From an uncultured Clostridia bacterium (lineage in GTDB: Bacteria; Bacillota; Clostridia; Christensenellales; Aristaeellaceae): a DNA stretch of 49,796 bases. The stretch is taken from NCBI GenBank assembly GCA_934667105.1, contig CAKULG010000019.1, forward strand, positions 1-49,796. The letters are read 5' to 3'. This document shows positions 1-7,904 of the stretch, piece after piece (position 1 is the first letter of the stretch; the number at the start of each line of letters is the position of its first letter). The position numbers and the translations under genes are program-made. Below the pieces are notes generated by a model. That model searched no databases, had not been told where the DNA came from, and saw only the letters and a program-made list of their open reading frames with translations.

Positions 1-198
1 GGCAAGGAAGAAACGCTGGCTACGGGCGTGACGCTGCAGCCTGAAGAAAGCAAGGAATACAGCTTCGAGCATATCGTAACCGAGGCGGATATCCTGGCTG
101 GCAAGGTTGTAAACGAAGCGACGGCGAAGGGCAAGAGCCCTGACTCCGAGAAGCCCGACGCGCCTGTTGATCCTGGCAAGACGGAGGACGATCCCGAC
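1..198 (+). repeat. Partial last unit of the 354-bp adhesin repeat
   Basis: The first 198 or so bases match the opening of the full 354-bp unit at 49443-49796 (reverse strand) with only a few substitutions, for example Asp-Ser in place of Asp-Pro in the linker. The sequence then diverges into the next domain. The contig begins exactly on the unit boundary. Confidence 0.85.
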
Positions 199-1323
199 GA
201 AACGCGCGCGGTTCTGGACATCGATAAGAAGGTCAAGGGCCAGGATGCGGATCAGGATGGTATCTACCGCTATGGCGAAACCGCTCAATACGCGCTTGTT
301 ATCAGCAACCTGGGCAATGTGACCCTGCGGAACGTGACCGCGACGGATGCTGTTGCCGGCGTTGAAATGCGCGAGGGCGCGGGCTATCAGCTGGTGAACG
401 GCGAGGCGGTCATCGGGGAGCTTAAGCCCAGCGAAAGCGTGACGGTGAACGTGGCCTATCCCATCCAGCGCGGCGATATTCAGGAGAAGGTTTCCACCTT
501 CACGAATACCGCGCAGGTGAACGGCGAAGCCACCGTGCGCAAGGACGGCAAGACCGAAACGGTGCGCCTGAGCGATACGGACAGTGAAACCGTGCAGATC
601 GACCGCAAGTATCAGTACACGGTGCAGCATTACACCCGCAGCCTGGACGGCACCTGGCAGCACCAGGTGAAGGACGATACCTTCAATAAGGGCATTGCAG
701 GCGACGCGGCGCAGTACGCGGAGAACGCTTACACGGGCTTTGAATTCCGGCCGGAGCTGAGCGAGAATCTCGATGCGAAGATCCCCACCGACGATTCGCT
801 GATCGTGAAGCTGTACTATACGCGCAAGACCTATTCCTACACTGTGGAGCACTACCTGCAGGGCTACACCAAGGGTTACTACGAGCTGAAGGAGACGGAG
901 CAGCTTCAGGGCGAATATGGCGCCAAAGCCACGTTTGCGCCCAAGGACTTCGTGGGCTTCAACTTCGACGCGACCATGACGGTGAACGGCGACGCGGTTG
1001 TGCCCGCCAACAACGAGCTGGTTATCAAGCTGTATTACACCCGCAGGACGGATCTGACCTACCGGATTGAATACAGGCTGGACAGCGCCAAGGGCGAAGA
1101 ACTGCATTATCCCAAGACGGTAGAAAACGCCATGTTCTACCAGACCTACCTGGAGCATCCTGTGGAAATTCCTGGCTACGTGTGCGAAGAGGATACCTAC
1201 AAGATGGTGGTTACCACCAATCCCGATCTGAATGTGCACGTGTTCATCTATCACAAGGTGGGCCAGGACAGCCCGCAGGGCGAAGGCGCGGTTTCCATGA
1301 ACGTGGGTCACTGCTTCGAGTAA
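1..1323 (+). CDS. Surface adhesin with DUF11-like and MucBP-like repeats, C-terminal part
   Basis: The frame is open from base 1, so the start is missing; the GTG at 28 is an internal Val codon. The visible 440 residues begin inside a repeat unit of the DUF11/DUF7507 type (Thr-Leu-Gln-Pro-Glu-Glu-Ser, then Asn-Glu-Ala-Thr-Ala-Lys-Gly). A linker rich in Pro, Asp and Lys follows, then a divergent DUF11-like domain. Last come three MucBP-like modules, each starting near Tyr-Thr-Val-x-His-Tyr and ending Tyr-Tyr-Thr-Arg or Ile-Tyr-His-Lys. Such repeats build extended stalks of secreted surface proteins in Bacillota. No LPxTG sorting signal or C-terminal membrane segment is present, so attachment must lie in the missing N-terminus or be non-covalent. 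The end reads Gly-His-Cys-Phe-Glu. The longer copy is at 48120-49796. Confidence 0.8.
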   Translation, partial: GKEETLATGVTLQPEESKEYSFEHIVTEADILAGKVVNEATAKGKSPDSEKPDAPVDPGKTEDDPDETRAVLDIDKKVKGQDADQDGIYRYGETAQYALVISNLGNVTLRNVTATDAVAGVEMREGAGYQLVNGEAVIGELKPSESVTVNVAYPIQRGDIQEKVSTFTNTAQVNGEATVRKDGKTETVRLSDTDSETVQIDRKYQYTVQHYTRSLDGTWQHQVKDDTFNKGIAGDAAQYAENAYTGFEFRPELSENLDAKIPTDDSLIVKLYYTRKTYSYTVEHYLQGYTKGYYELKETEQLQGEYGAKATFAPKDFVGFNFDATMTVNGDAVVPANNELVIKLYYTRRTDLTYRIEYRLDSAKGEELHYPKTVENAMFYQTYLEHPVEIPGYVCEEDTYKMVVTTNPDLNVHVFIYHKVGQDSPQGEGAVSMNVGHCFE

Positions 1324-1351
1324 GCGCCAATGAAAATCAAATCCCCTCGTT

Positions 1352-1373
1352 CCCGGCCCATTTTCGGGCCGGG
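1352..1373 (+). other. GC-rich hairpin between adhesin and binding-protein genes
   Basis: The 8-bp perfect stem CCCGGCCC / GGGCCGGG closes a 6-nt loop. No T-run follows, and the Shine-Dalgarno of the next gene lies about 15 bases downstream. It is therefore more likely an mRNA stability or attenuation structure than a simple terminator. Confidence 0.45.
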
Positions 1374-1402
1374 GACGGAGAGGGAATGAAGGAGGAAAGC
1401 CT

Positions 1403-3148
1403 ATGAAACGCCTGCTTGCTCTGTTGATGTGCCTGATGCTGGTGTTATCGGGCGCGGCGCTTGCGGAAGAAGCGAGCGAGGACACGCTGGTTGTCGGCTC
1501 CACCACGCGCATGAGCGGCGATTTCTTCGCCGGCTTGTGGAGCGCGAATACGGCGGATATGGATATGCGCGCTCTGCTGCACGATGCGAGCACCGTTGCC
1601 ATCATGAAGGACGGCAACTACAACGTGAACCCGGCGGTTGTCTCCGGCAAGGAGATTTATACAGACGGCGTGACCGACGACAGCACAACCTATACCTTCA
1701 CGCTGCGCGACGGCCTGAAATACAGCGATGGAAGCGCCATCACGGCTAAGGACTATGTGTTCTCCGTGCTGCTGCTCTCCGCGCCGCAGATGCAGGAAAT
1801 CGGCGGCAATAACATGACCTACGCCCATTTGAGCGGCTGGAAGGAATATACAGAGGGGCAGCCCTTCAGCGGCGTTCGCCTGCTTTCGGAAAATTCCTTC
1901 TCGCTGACCATTGCGGGCAACAAACGGCCCTACTACTACGAGCTTTCGCTGGTGAACGTCACCCCGTATCCGGCGGCGGTGATCGCCCCCGGCTGCGATG
2001 TGGCGGACGACGGCCAGGGCGCGTATCTGACCCAGCCGCTGACGGCGGCGGGCCTGCGGGATACGCTGCTGAACGCGGAAACAGGCTATGTGTCCCATCC
2101 CTCCGTGGTAAGCGGCCCCTACCGGCTGGTGAGCTACGACGCGGCGAGCGCCGTTGCGGAACTGGAAATCAACGAAAACTACATGGGCAATTACGAAGGG
2201 CAGAAGCCTTCCATCCAGAAGCTTCGCTTTCAGTGCGTGAAGAACGCCGAAATGATTTCCCAGCTGGAAAGCGGCGAGATCGGCCTGGTGAACAAGGTCA
2301 GCAGCGGCGCGGCCATTGAAGCGGGCAAGGCGGCGGGCCTTGAGAGCACGGCCTACGCCCGCAACGGCCTGAGCTATCTGGCCTTTGCCTGCGAAAGCGG
2401 CGTGGGTGCGAATCAGGCCCTGCGCCAGGCGGTGGCCTATTGCATCGACGTGCAGGCCCTGTGCGATGAATTCCTCCAGGGGAACGGCGCGCCTGTGTAC
2501 GGCTACTATGGAAACGGCCAGTGGATGGCCGCCCAGCAGCAGGACGCTTTGAAGCAGCTGAACGTTTACGGCAAGGATCTGGAAAAGGCCCGCGCGCTGA
2601 TTCAGCAGGCCGGATACGCGGCGGACAGCAACGGCAAATTCGTGAACCTGAGCTTTAAGCTGGCCGTGCCTGCGGAGAATGCCGCGGCGCAAGCGCTGAT
2701 TGCGCAATTGCAGGAAAGCTTTGATTCCCTGGGCGTTGGCCTGGAAGTGACGGAACTGCCCATGGACGAGCTGCTCAAGCACCTCTACCGGCAGACGGAG
2801 CGCACCTACGATATGTTCTTCCTGGGTTCCAACTTCGATTACATTTTCGACCCGTATTACACCTTCCATACGGACGACGCTTACCAGGGCGTGGGGAACT
2901 TCACCGGCCTGAAGGATACGCGGCTCATGGCGCTGGCCCAGAACCTGCGCGAAACGCCCCAGGGACGGCAGGATCTGTATAAGAAGCGTTGGCTGGAATT
3001 CCAGCAGTACTGGGTGGAAGCGCTGCCCATGGTGCCGCTCTATTCCAACACCTATGTGGATTTCTATCGCGCGGATCTGGCGGGATATGATATCGCTTCG
3101 CATTCCACCTGGGCCCATGCGATCGTATACGCTTCCCTGACGAAATAA
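1403..3148 (+). CDS. Family 5 (peptide/nickel-type) ABC substrate-binding protein
   Basis: This 581-residue protein captures a ligand, by family a peptide or similar small solute, outside the membrane for an ABC importer. A Sec signal peptide is clear: basic Met-Lys-Arg, a Leu-rich core and an Ala-Leu-Ala cleavage site near residue 21. The Cys at residue 10 lies in the hydrophobic core and is not a lipobox. The SBP_bac_5 fold shows in the Thr-Leu-Arg-Asp-Gly-Leu-Lys-Tyr-Ser-Asp-Gly motif near residue 100, followed by Ala-Lys-Asp-Tyr-Val-Phe-Ser. Length is usual for the family. A strong GGAGG precedes the ATG by a good spacing. No permease or ATPase gene is nearby, so it is an orphan binding protein or shares another importer. 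It follows the adhesin gene by 79 bases and ends at a strong terminator. An identical copy is at 46295-48040. Confidence 0.85.
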   Translation: MKRLLALLMCLMLVLSGAALAEEASEDTLVVGSTTRMSGDFFAGLWSANTADMDMRALLHDASTVAIMKDGNYNVNPAVVSGKEIYTDGVTDDSTTYTFTLRDGLKYSDGSAITAKDYVFSVLLLSAPQMQEIGGNNMTYAHLSGWKEYTEGQPFSGVRLLSENSFSLTIAGNKRPYYYELSLVNVTPYPAAVIAPGCDVADDGQGAYLTQPLTAAGLRDTLLNAETGYVSHPSVVSGPYRLVSYDAASAVAELEINENYMGNYEGQKPSIQKLRFQCVKNAEMISQLESGEIGLVNKVSSGAAIEAGKAAGLESTAYARNGLSYLAFACESGVGANQALRQAVAYCIDVQALCDEFLQGNGAPVYGYYGNGQWMAAQQQDALKQLNVYGKDLEKARALIQQAGYAADSNGKFVNLSFKLAVPAENAAAQALIAQLQESFDSLGVGLEVTELPMDELLKHLYRQTERTYDMFFLGSNFDYIFDPYYTFHTDDAYQGVGNFTGLKDTRLMALAQNLRETPQGRQDLYKKRWLEFQQYWVEALPMVPLYSNTYVDFYRADLAGYDIASHSTWAHAIVYASLTK

Positions 3149-3156
3149 ACGGTAAC

Positions 3157-3225
3157 AAAAAAGGCTTCTGCTGCGGGCGGTTCCTTCCGGATGGAAGAAG
3201 CGCCGCATCGGCAGGAGCCTTTTTT
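3157..3225. terminator. Bidirectional terminator between convergent genes
   Basis: A stem of A6-GGCTTCTGC against GCAGGAGCC-T6, with one mismatch and an inner GC-rich part, lies between the binding-protein stop and the stop of the convergent AraC gene. The A-run on one flank and the T-run on the other let it work from both sides. Confidence 0.8.
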
Positions 3226-3267
3226 GATTGCGCAAATGATTGCAAGGGGCTTACAAACCCGGCGCGG

Positions 3268-4020
3268 CTAAATGCCCGCGTTTTTCCGAATTTCCCGGGG
3301 CGTTTTCCCGGTTTGCTGGGCGAGAATCTTGCGAAAATACGAAGTGGAGCTAAAGCCCAGCTGGGCGCTGATCGATTCTACGGACGCATCGGTGGCGCAG
3401 AGAAGATCCACCGCCTTTTCCGCCAGAAGCTTATGCTTCATGGCCACCGGCGTTAGGCCCAGCACCTCCTGAAACGCATTGTACAGGCTGGATTCGCTTA
3501 TACCGCACAGGGCGGCCAATTCCGGCGCGGAAAGGCCGGGCTGTTCCGTCATGGCGCGAACGGCGCGATCCACAGCGGTGTGGCGGGGAGAAAGGGGCTG
3601 GGCCGTCATCTGCCGCAGGCACGCGCTGAAAAGCAGAAGAAACCGGCCGATATTTTCACAGGAGGAGGACTTGTTATCCATCAGGGGCGCGTGCAGCGCA
3701 CGGATTTCGTCATTGGCGGGGATGATTTGCAGGGGGTAGGTTAAATGCCTGTTCTCGGGGTAGCATTGAAAGCCGAAGGAATCAAAACAAATTACGGGCG
3801 CGCCATACCAATAGGATTGATAGCGGCAGAAGCGCGGAATATAAAAGTAATCCCCGGCCTGAAGGGTGAGCGTGTTTTTTTCCCCCTCCAGGCGGGCATG
3901 GCCCTCCTTTAGATAGCCCACATAATGCACGGCCGTGCCCATGCGCATGTCGGCGTGATGGTATTGCGCACAGGTAATTTGCCGGAAAATGAAGCTCTGG
4001 AAAAACGAAGCGTCGTTCAC
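3268..4020 (-). CDS. AraC family transcriptional regulator (cupin type)
   Basis: This is a soluble regulator of about 250 residues. The N-terminal half is a cupin-like ligand domain (Leu-Gln-Ala-Gly-Asp-Tyr-Phe-Tyr-Ile-Pro is the typical strand pair). The C-terminal 95 residues hold two AraC helix-turn-helix motifs: Ser-Ala-Pro-Glu-Leu-Ala-Ala-Leu-Cys-Gly-Ile-Ser-Glu-Ser-Ser, then the Leu-Gly-Phe-Ser-Ser-Thr-Ser-Tyr-Phe-Arg-Lys signature. The ATG at 4035 has no ribosome site. A GGAGG lies 8 bases before a GTG at 4020, so I place the start there. The gene is divergent from the oxidoreductase at 4149, which it probably controls; that is inference from position and from the paired sites between them. 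It has a near-consensus promoter. An identical copy is at 45423-46175. Confidence 0.85.
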   Translation of the reverse strand: MNDASFFQSFIFRQITCAQYHHADMRMGTAVHYVGYLKEGHARLEGEKNTLTLQAGDYFYIPRFCRYQSYWYGAPVICFDSFGFQCYPENRHLTYPLQIIPANDEIRALHAPLMDNKSSSCENIGRFLLLFSACLRQMTAQPLSPRHTAVDRAVRAMTEQPGLSAPELAALCGISESSLYNAFQEVLGLTPVAMKHKLLAEKAVDLLCATDASVESISAQLGFSSTSYFRKILAQQTGKTPREIRKNAGI

Positions 4021-4045
4021 CGCCCGGGCCTCCATTTTGCAACAC

Positions 4046-4132
4046 GATACAGAATATTACCTCTTTCTTGCAGTATAGCATATTGCGCAGAGCGCGTCAA
4101 GCAGATAAAATATAGAAAATTACTTCTGTATC
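4046..4132. promoter_or_regulatory. Divergent, interlocked promoters with paired operator half-sites
   Basis: Leftward promoter for the AraC gene: TTGACG (complement of 4095-4100), 17-bp spacer, TATACT (complement of 4072-4077). Rightward candidate for the oxidoreductase: TTGCGC (4083-4088), 17 bp, TAAAAT (4106-4111). The two overlap, so polymerases would compete. GATACAGAA at 4046-4054 and its exact inverse TTCTGTATC at 4124-4132 flank both promoters and are good candidates for AraC-protein half-sites. The leftward promoter is the firmer call. Confidence 0.65.
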
Positions 4133-4148
4133 ACAGGAGGGAAATACC

Positions 4149-5168
4149 GTGAAAAGAATCAAAATCGCGCAGATCGGCACGGGCCACGATCACGCCGCCG
4201 TAACCTTCAGCAGCTTGCTGCGGCTGCCTCAGGATTTTCAGGTGGTGGGTGTGGCGGAATGCAACCCGGAGCGGATGAGCGCCCTGGAGCAAGCGCCCTA
4301 CGCCCATACGCCCCATTACACCGTGGAGGAGCTGCTGGCGATGGAGGATTTGGAGGCCGTTGCCGTGGAAACCGACGAAGAATTGGCCACGGCCATCGCG
4401 CAGCGATTCGCCGACCGGGGAAAGGCGATTCATCTGGATAAGCCCGGTTCCGCGGGCGTTTCCAGCTTCACCCGGCTGATTGAAACGGCGCGGGCGCAGC
4501 GGCTGCCGTTCCAGATGGGGTATATGTATCGCTATAATCCGCTGGTAAAGCGGGTGTTGAACCAGGCGAAGGCGGGCGTTCTGGGGGAAATTTATTCCGT
4601 CGAGGCGCAGATGAGCGTTCGCCATACGCCGGAAAAGCGGCGCTGGCTGGAAAAATATCAGGGCGGCATGTTCTATTTCTTGGGCTGCCATTTGGTGGAT
4701 TTGGTGCTGCAATTGCAGGGCGAGCCGGAGCAGGTGATCCCCCTGAACACCCGAACAGGCATGGATGGCACAAACGCCGAGGATTTGGGCGTGGTGATTT
4801 TCAAGTATCCCCGAGGCGTATCCTATATCAAAAGCTGCGCTTCCGAGTTCGGCGGCTTTTGCCGGCGGCAGCTGGTGGTGTGCGGCGCCAAGGGCACGGT
4901 GGAGATCAAGCCGCTGGAAATTAGCGAATCCCGGCCTTATGCGATCTCGGGCGTTCGCACGCTGGCGGTGGCGAATTATGAGGACACGGAAACCGACGCC
5001 TGGCGGGATTGCGCCGATCGGTGGGATTCGGGCGTGGTGGACCGTTACGACGGCATGATGCACGATTTCGCCCGCATCATTCGCGGCGAGATAGAAAACC
5101 CCTACACCCTGGATTACGAGCTGAAGCTTTTTAAGCTGCTGATGCGCTGCTGCGGCGTGGAGGAATGA
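4149..5168 (+). CDS. Gfo/Idh/MocA family oxidoreductase
   Basis: This cytoplasmic NAD(P)-dependent dehydrogenase of 339 residues probably oxidises or reduces a hydroxyl of a sugar or cyclitol. The N-terminal Rossmann fold opens Ile-Ala-Gln-Ile-Gly-Thr-Gly-His-Asp-His, an atypical dinucleotide loop. The usual Glu-Lys-Pro motif appears as His-Leu-Asp-Lys-Pro-Gly near residue 98. The C-terminal domain carries Gly-Gly-Met-Phe-Tyr-Phe-Leu-Gly-Cys-His-Leu-Val-Asp, where family members place the catalytic Asp/His pair. AGGAGG precedes the ATG. Its only partner is the divergent AraC regulator; it is followed by a strong palindromic terminator and converges on glgP. It differs from the four homologues at 18932-23370, so it is not a recent copy of them. 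Substrate unknown. Identical copy at 44275-45294. Confidence 0.85.
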   Translation: MKRIKIAQIGTGHDHAAVTFSSLLRLPQDFQVVGVAECNPERMSALEQAPYAHTPHYTVEELLAMEDLEAVAVETDEELATAIAQRFADRGKAIHLDKPGSAGVSSFTRLIETARAQRLPFQMGYMYRYNPLVKRVLNQAKAGVLGEIYSVEAQMSVRHTPEKRRWLEKYQGGMFYFLGCHLVDLVLQLQGEPEQVIPLNTRTGMDGTNAEDLGVVIFKYPRGVSYIKSCASEFGGFCRRQLVVCGAKGTVEIKPLEISESRPYAISGVRTLAVANYEDTETDAWRDCADRWDSGVVDRYDGMMHDFARIIRGEIENPYTLDYELKLFKLLMRCCGVEE

Positions 5169-5174
5169 AATAAA

Positions 5175-5208
5175 GCGAGGGAACCGCTCCCCAGAGCGGT
5201 TCCCTCGC
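5175..5208. terminator. Palindromic terminator, GGGAACCG family
   Basis: A perfect 15-bp stem, GCGAGGGAACCGCTC with its complement around a CCCA loop, is followed by a T5 run rightward. It separates the convergent oxidoreductase and glgP genes. The stem shares its GGGAACCG core with the palindromes at 30928-30970 and 33945-33987. Confidence 0.85.
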
Positions 5209-5256
5209 ACTTTTTGAAACATAACATTTTTCTTTTTGCTTCCTTTGCGGCGTTCG

Positions 5257-7683
5257 TTATTTGAGCCGCCAAATTTTTTCGTTATATTCCCGGATGGTGC
5301 GATCTGAGGAGAAGACGCCGGAGCAGGCGGTGTTGGTGATCGCCATGCGCAGCCATTTGCTCTGGTTTTGATAATCCGCGTCCACCCGGCGCTGGGCCAT
5401 GGAATAGGAGCCGAAATCCTTCAGCACGAAATAGGGATCGGAGAACAGCAGGTTGTGGTAAATATCCTGGAGCGTGGCCGGGTTATCGGGGAAGAGCGTG
5501 CCGTCGATAATCTGGGTCAGCGCCCGGCGCAGCTCGGCGTTGTTTTCGTAAATGTGCATGGGCATATAGCTGCCCTCGCGGTAGAGCGAATCCACCGTTT
5601 CCGCCCGCATGCCGAAGATATAGATGTTATCCGGCCCCGCCTGATCGTAGATCTCCACGTTCGCGCCGTCCATGGTGCCCATGGTGACGGCGCCGTTCAT
5701 CATGAATTTCATGTTCCCGGTGCCGCTGGCCTCCTTTCCGGCGGTGGAAAGCTGTTCGGAGAGATCGGCGGCGGGCATCAGCGCCTCCGCACCGGATACA
5801 TCGTAATTTTCCAGGAAAACAACCCGCAGAAATTTCTTCGCCCGGGGCGTGCGGTCAATCAGCTTGCTGATGGCGATAATCAGGCGAATGATCTGCTTGG
5901 CCATATAGTAGCCCGGGCTCGCCTTCGCCCCAAAGATAAAGACGCGGGGGGTCATGGTGAAATTCGCGTCGTCCATGATGCGGTTGTACAGCACCAGGAT
6001 GTGCAGCGCGTTGAGCAGCTGGCGCTTATATTCGTGCAGGCGCTTGGCCTGAACGTCGAAAAGAAAATCGGGGTCCACGCTCATTTTCTGGCGCTGCATC
6101 AGGAAATCGGAAAACAGCGCCTTATTGGCGCGCTTGACGGCGGCAAAGCGGGCCTGGAACACGGGGTCGTCCCGATAGGGCAGCAGCTCACGCAGGCGTT
6201 CAGGCTCCTTCACCCAGGAATCGCCGATGGTATCATACAGCAGATCCCGCAGCCCCGCGTTGCAGGCCATCAGCCAGCGGCGATGGGTGATGCCGTTGGT
6301 AATGGCGCTGAATTTCTCCGGGGTGAATTCGTAATAATCCCGGAAGGTATCCTTTTTCAGAATTTCGCCGTGCAGCTGGCTCACGCCGTTGACGGAATAG
6401 CTCATGGAAACGCACAGGTTCGCCATGTGCACCATGTCGTAGGCGGTGATGGCCATTTTGGCGATGCGGGGATCGCAGCCGTTATGATAATGATCCGCCA
6501 GGCGGGCGCAGACGCGGCGGTTAATTTCCTGAAGAATCATATAGATGCGGGGCAGCAGGCTGCGCATCATGCTTTCGGGCCAGCGCTCCAGGGCCTCGCT
6601 CATGACGGTGTGGTTGGTATAGGCCATGGTATGCTGCACGATATAGGAGGCCTCGTCCCAGCCCAGGCCCTCTTCGTCGATGAGCAGGCGCATCATTTCG
6701 GGAATGGCCAGGCCGGGGTGGGTATCGTTGATATGGACGGTCATCTTTTCAGGCAGCAGCGCAAAATTATTGCCGAAGCGGCGTTTAAAATCCTTCAGCG
6801 CATATTGCAGCGTGGCGCTGGTGAAGAAATAATGCTGCTTCAGCCGCAGTTCCTTGCCCTCCAGATGGTTATCCTCGGGATAGAGCACCTTGCTGATAAC
6901 GGTGGCCAGCTCCTGTTCCTGCATGGCCTTGGAATAATTGCCGCTGTTGAAGGAGGCAAGATCCAGCGCCTTGGGGGAATGGGCGCGCCACATGCGCAGC
7001 GTGTTCACCGTTTCGCAGTCGTAGCCCGCCACCGGCATATCATAGGGCACGGCCTCCACGGTGTGGTAATCCTTCAGGGTGAAGATTCGGCGGCCGTTTA
7101 CTTCGCTTTCCTCCACATAGCCGCCGTAATGCACCTCGCAGGTATCCTCCATGGCGGGGAATTCCCACACGTTGCCGTTTTCCAGCCAGTTATCGGGCAC
7201 CTCGATCTGTTGCCCTTCCAGAATGCGCTGGCGGAAAAGGCCGTATTCATAGCGAATGGTGCAGCCCATGGCGGGCAGGGAAAGGGAGGCCAGGCTGTCC
7301 ATAAAGCAGGCGGCCAGGCGGCCCAGGCCGCCGTTGCCCAGGCCGGGCTCCGGCTCCTCCCGGCAGATTTCGCGCCAATTCAGCCCTAATTCCTCCATGG
7401 CCTGGCAGTATTCCTCCGTGCTGCACAGATTCAGGATGTTGCAATGCAGGCTGCGGCCCGTTAAAAATTCCACCGACAGATAATATAGCCGTTTCCCGGC
7501 GTAGCTTTTATCCTTTTCTCGGTAGGCCATCCATTTTTGCATAATCTGATCCCGCACGGTGGACGCGACGGCATAATAAATCTGCTGCTCGGTTGCGTCC
7601 GCCAGGGTGCGGCCGTTATAGCGCTGTAATTTTCCCAGGATGGAGCGTTTGATGGATTCTTTGTCAAACTGGGTGGTGGGCAT
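5257..7683 (-). CDS. glgP: Glycogen/starch/alpha-glucan phosphorylase
   Basis: GlgP releases glucose 1-phosphate from the non-reducing ends of glycogen or maltodextrin in the cytoplasm, using pyridoxal phosphate. At about 808 residues it is full length (GT35). Visible signatures are Leu-Gly-Asn-Gly-Gly-Leu-Gly-Arg-Leu-Ala-Ala-Cys-Phe near residue 130, and the PLP site Glu-Ala-Ser-Gly-Thr-Gly-Asn-Met-Lys-Phe near residue 660, whose Lys binds the cofactor. Two ATGs lie six bases apart. GGAGG is almost on top of the first and 7 bases from the second, so I choose the second (Met-Pro-Thr-Thr-Gln). No other glycogen gene is nearby. A sigma-A promoter and a long structured leader precede it. Identical copy at 41760-44186. 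Confidence 0.96.
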   Translation of the reverse strand: MPTTQFDKESIKRSILGKLQRYNGRTLADATEQQIYYAVASTVRDQIMQKWMAYREKDKSYAGKRLYYLSVEFLTGRSLHCNILNLCSTEEYCQAMEELGLNWREICREEPEPGLGNGGLGRLAACFMDSLASLSLPAMGCTIRYEYGLFRQRILEGQQIEVPDNWLENGNVWEFPAMEDTCEVHYGGYVEESEVNGRRIFTLKDYHTVEAVPYDMPVAGYDCETVNTLRMWRAHSPKALDLASFNSGNYSKAMQEQELATVISKVLYPEDNHLEGKELRLKQHYFFTSATLQYALKDFKRRFGNNFALLPEKMTVHINDTHPGLAIPEMMRLLIDEEGLGWDEASYIVQHTMAYTNHTVMSEALERWPESMMRSLLPRIYMILQEINRRVCARLADHYHNGCDPRIAKMAITAYDMVHMANLCVSMSYSVNGVSQLHGEILKKDTFRDYYEFTPEKFSAITNGITHRRWLMACNAGLRDLLYDTIGDSWVKEPERLRELLPYRDDPVFQARFAAVKRANKALFSDFLMQRQKMSVDPDFLFDVQAKRLHEYKRQLLNALHILVLYNRIMDDANFTMTPRVFIFGAKASPGYYMAKQIIRLIIAISKLIDRTPRAKKFLRVVFLENYDVSGAEALMPAADLSEQLSTAGKEASGTGNMKFMMNGAVTMGTMDGANVEIYDQAGPDNIYIFGMRAETVDSLYREGSYMPMHIYENNAELRRALTQIIDGTLFPDNPATLQDIYHNLLFSDPYFVLKDFGSYSMAQRRVDADYQNQSKWLRMAITNTACSGVFSSDRTIREYNEKIWRLK

Positions 7684-7689
7684 AAGCAT

Positions 7690-7834
7690 TCCTCCATTTT
7701 AAATGGGCTGTCGCCGGGGAAGAGGAGCAGGAAGTCAGAAGACGCGCCTCCTCTGAACCGCCGCGTGATTGTCGGCATAACGCGTAACAGCGTCCCGGCG
7801 ACCTGGAAAATGCCAAAGCATTTTCATAATCACC
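7690..7834 (-). promoter_or_regulatory. Structured 5' leader of glgP
   Basis: About 140 transcribed bases separate the promoter from the start codon. Reading the glgP strand there is first a hairpin AAAATGC-TTTG-GCATTTT. Next, a 9-bp stem GTCGCCGGG / CCCGGCGAC (7794-7802 with 7710-7718) closes a roughly 75-nt domain. Inside it AGAGGAG can pair with CTCCTCT. The closing strand ends about 15 bases before the Shine-Dalgarno. I do not recognise a known riboswitch or T-box. A regulatory role is inference from length and folding. Confidence 0.5.
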
Positions 7835-7864
7835 ATTATACCATAAAACGCAACAAGCTGTGAA
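7835..7864 (-). promoter_or_regulatory. Sigma-A promoter of glgP
   Basis: Reading the minus strand: TTCACA (complement of 7859-7864), an 18-bp spacer, then a consensus TATAAT (complement of 7835-7840). It sits just outside the IS element. Confidence 0.7.
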
Positions 7865-7904
7865 GCGAATTTTCCGGCCTGGCCAAGCCGGGCGGTGTTG
7901 AGCT

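Noticed and set aside
1445..3235. 596-residue frame antisense to the family 5 binding protein
   Set aside because: Shadow of a well-supported gene; no ribosome site and no recognisable motif.
5368..7389. 673-residue frame antisense to glgP (and its mirror at 42054-44075)
   Set aside because: Its composition (His, Gly, Ala and Val rich, low complexity) is that of a shadow frame in G+C-rich DNA. The opposite strand encodes an unmistakable phosphorylase.
7690..7834. T-box or known riboswitch in the glgP leader
   Set aside because: No T-box sequence and no element layout of a riboswitch class that I know; kept only as an unknown structured leader.
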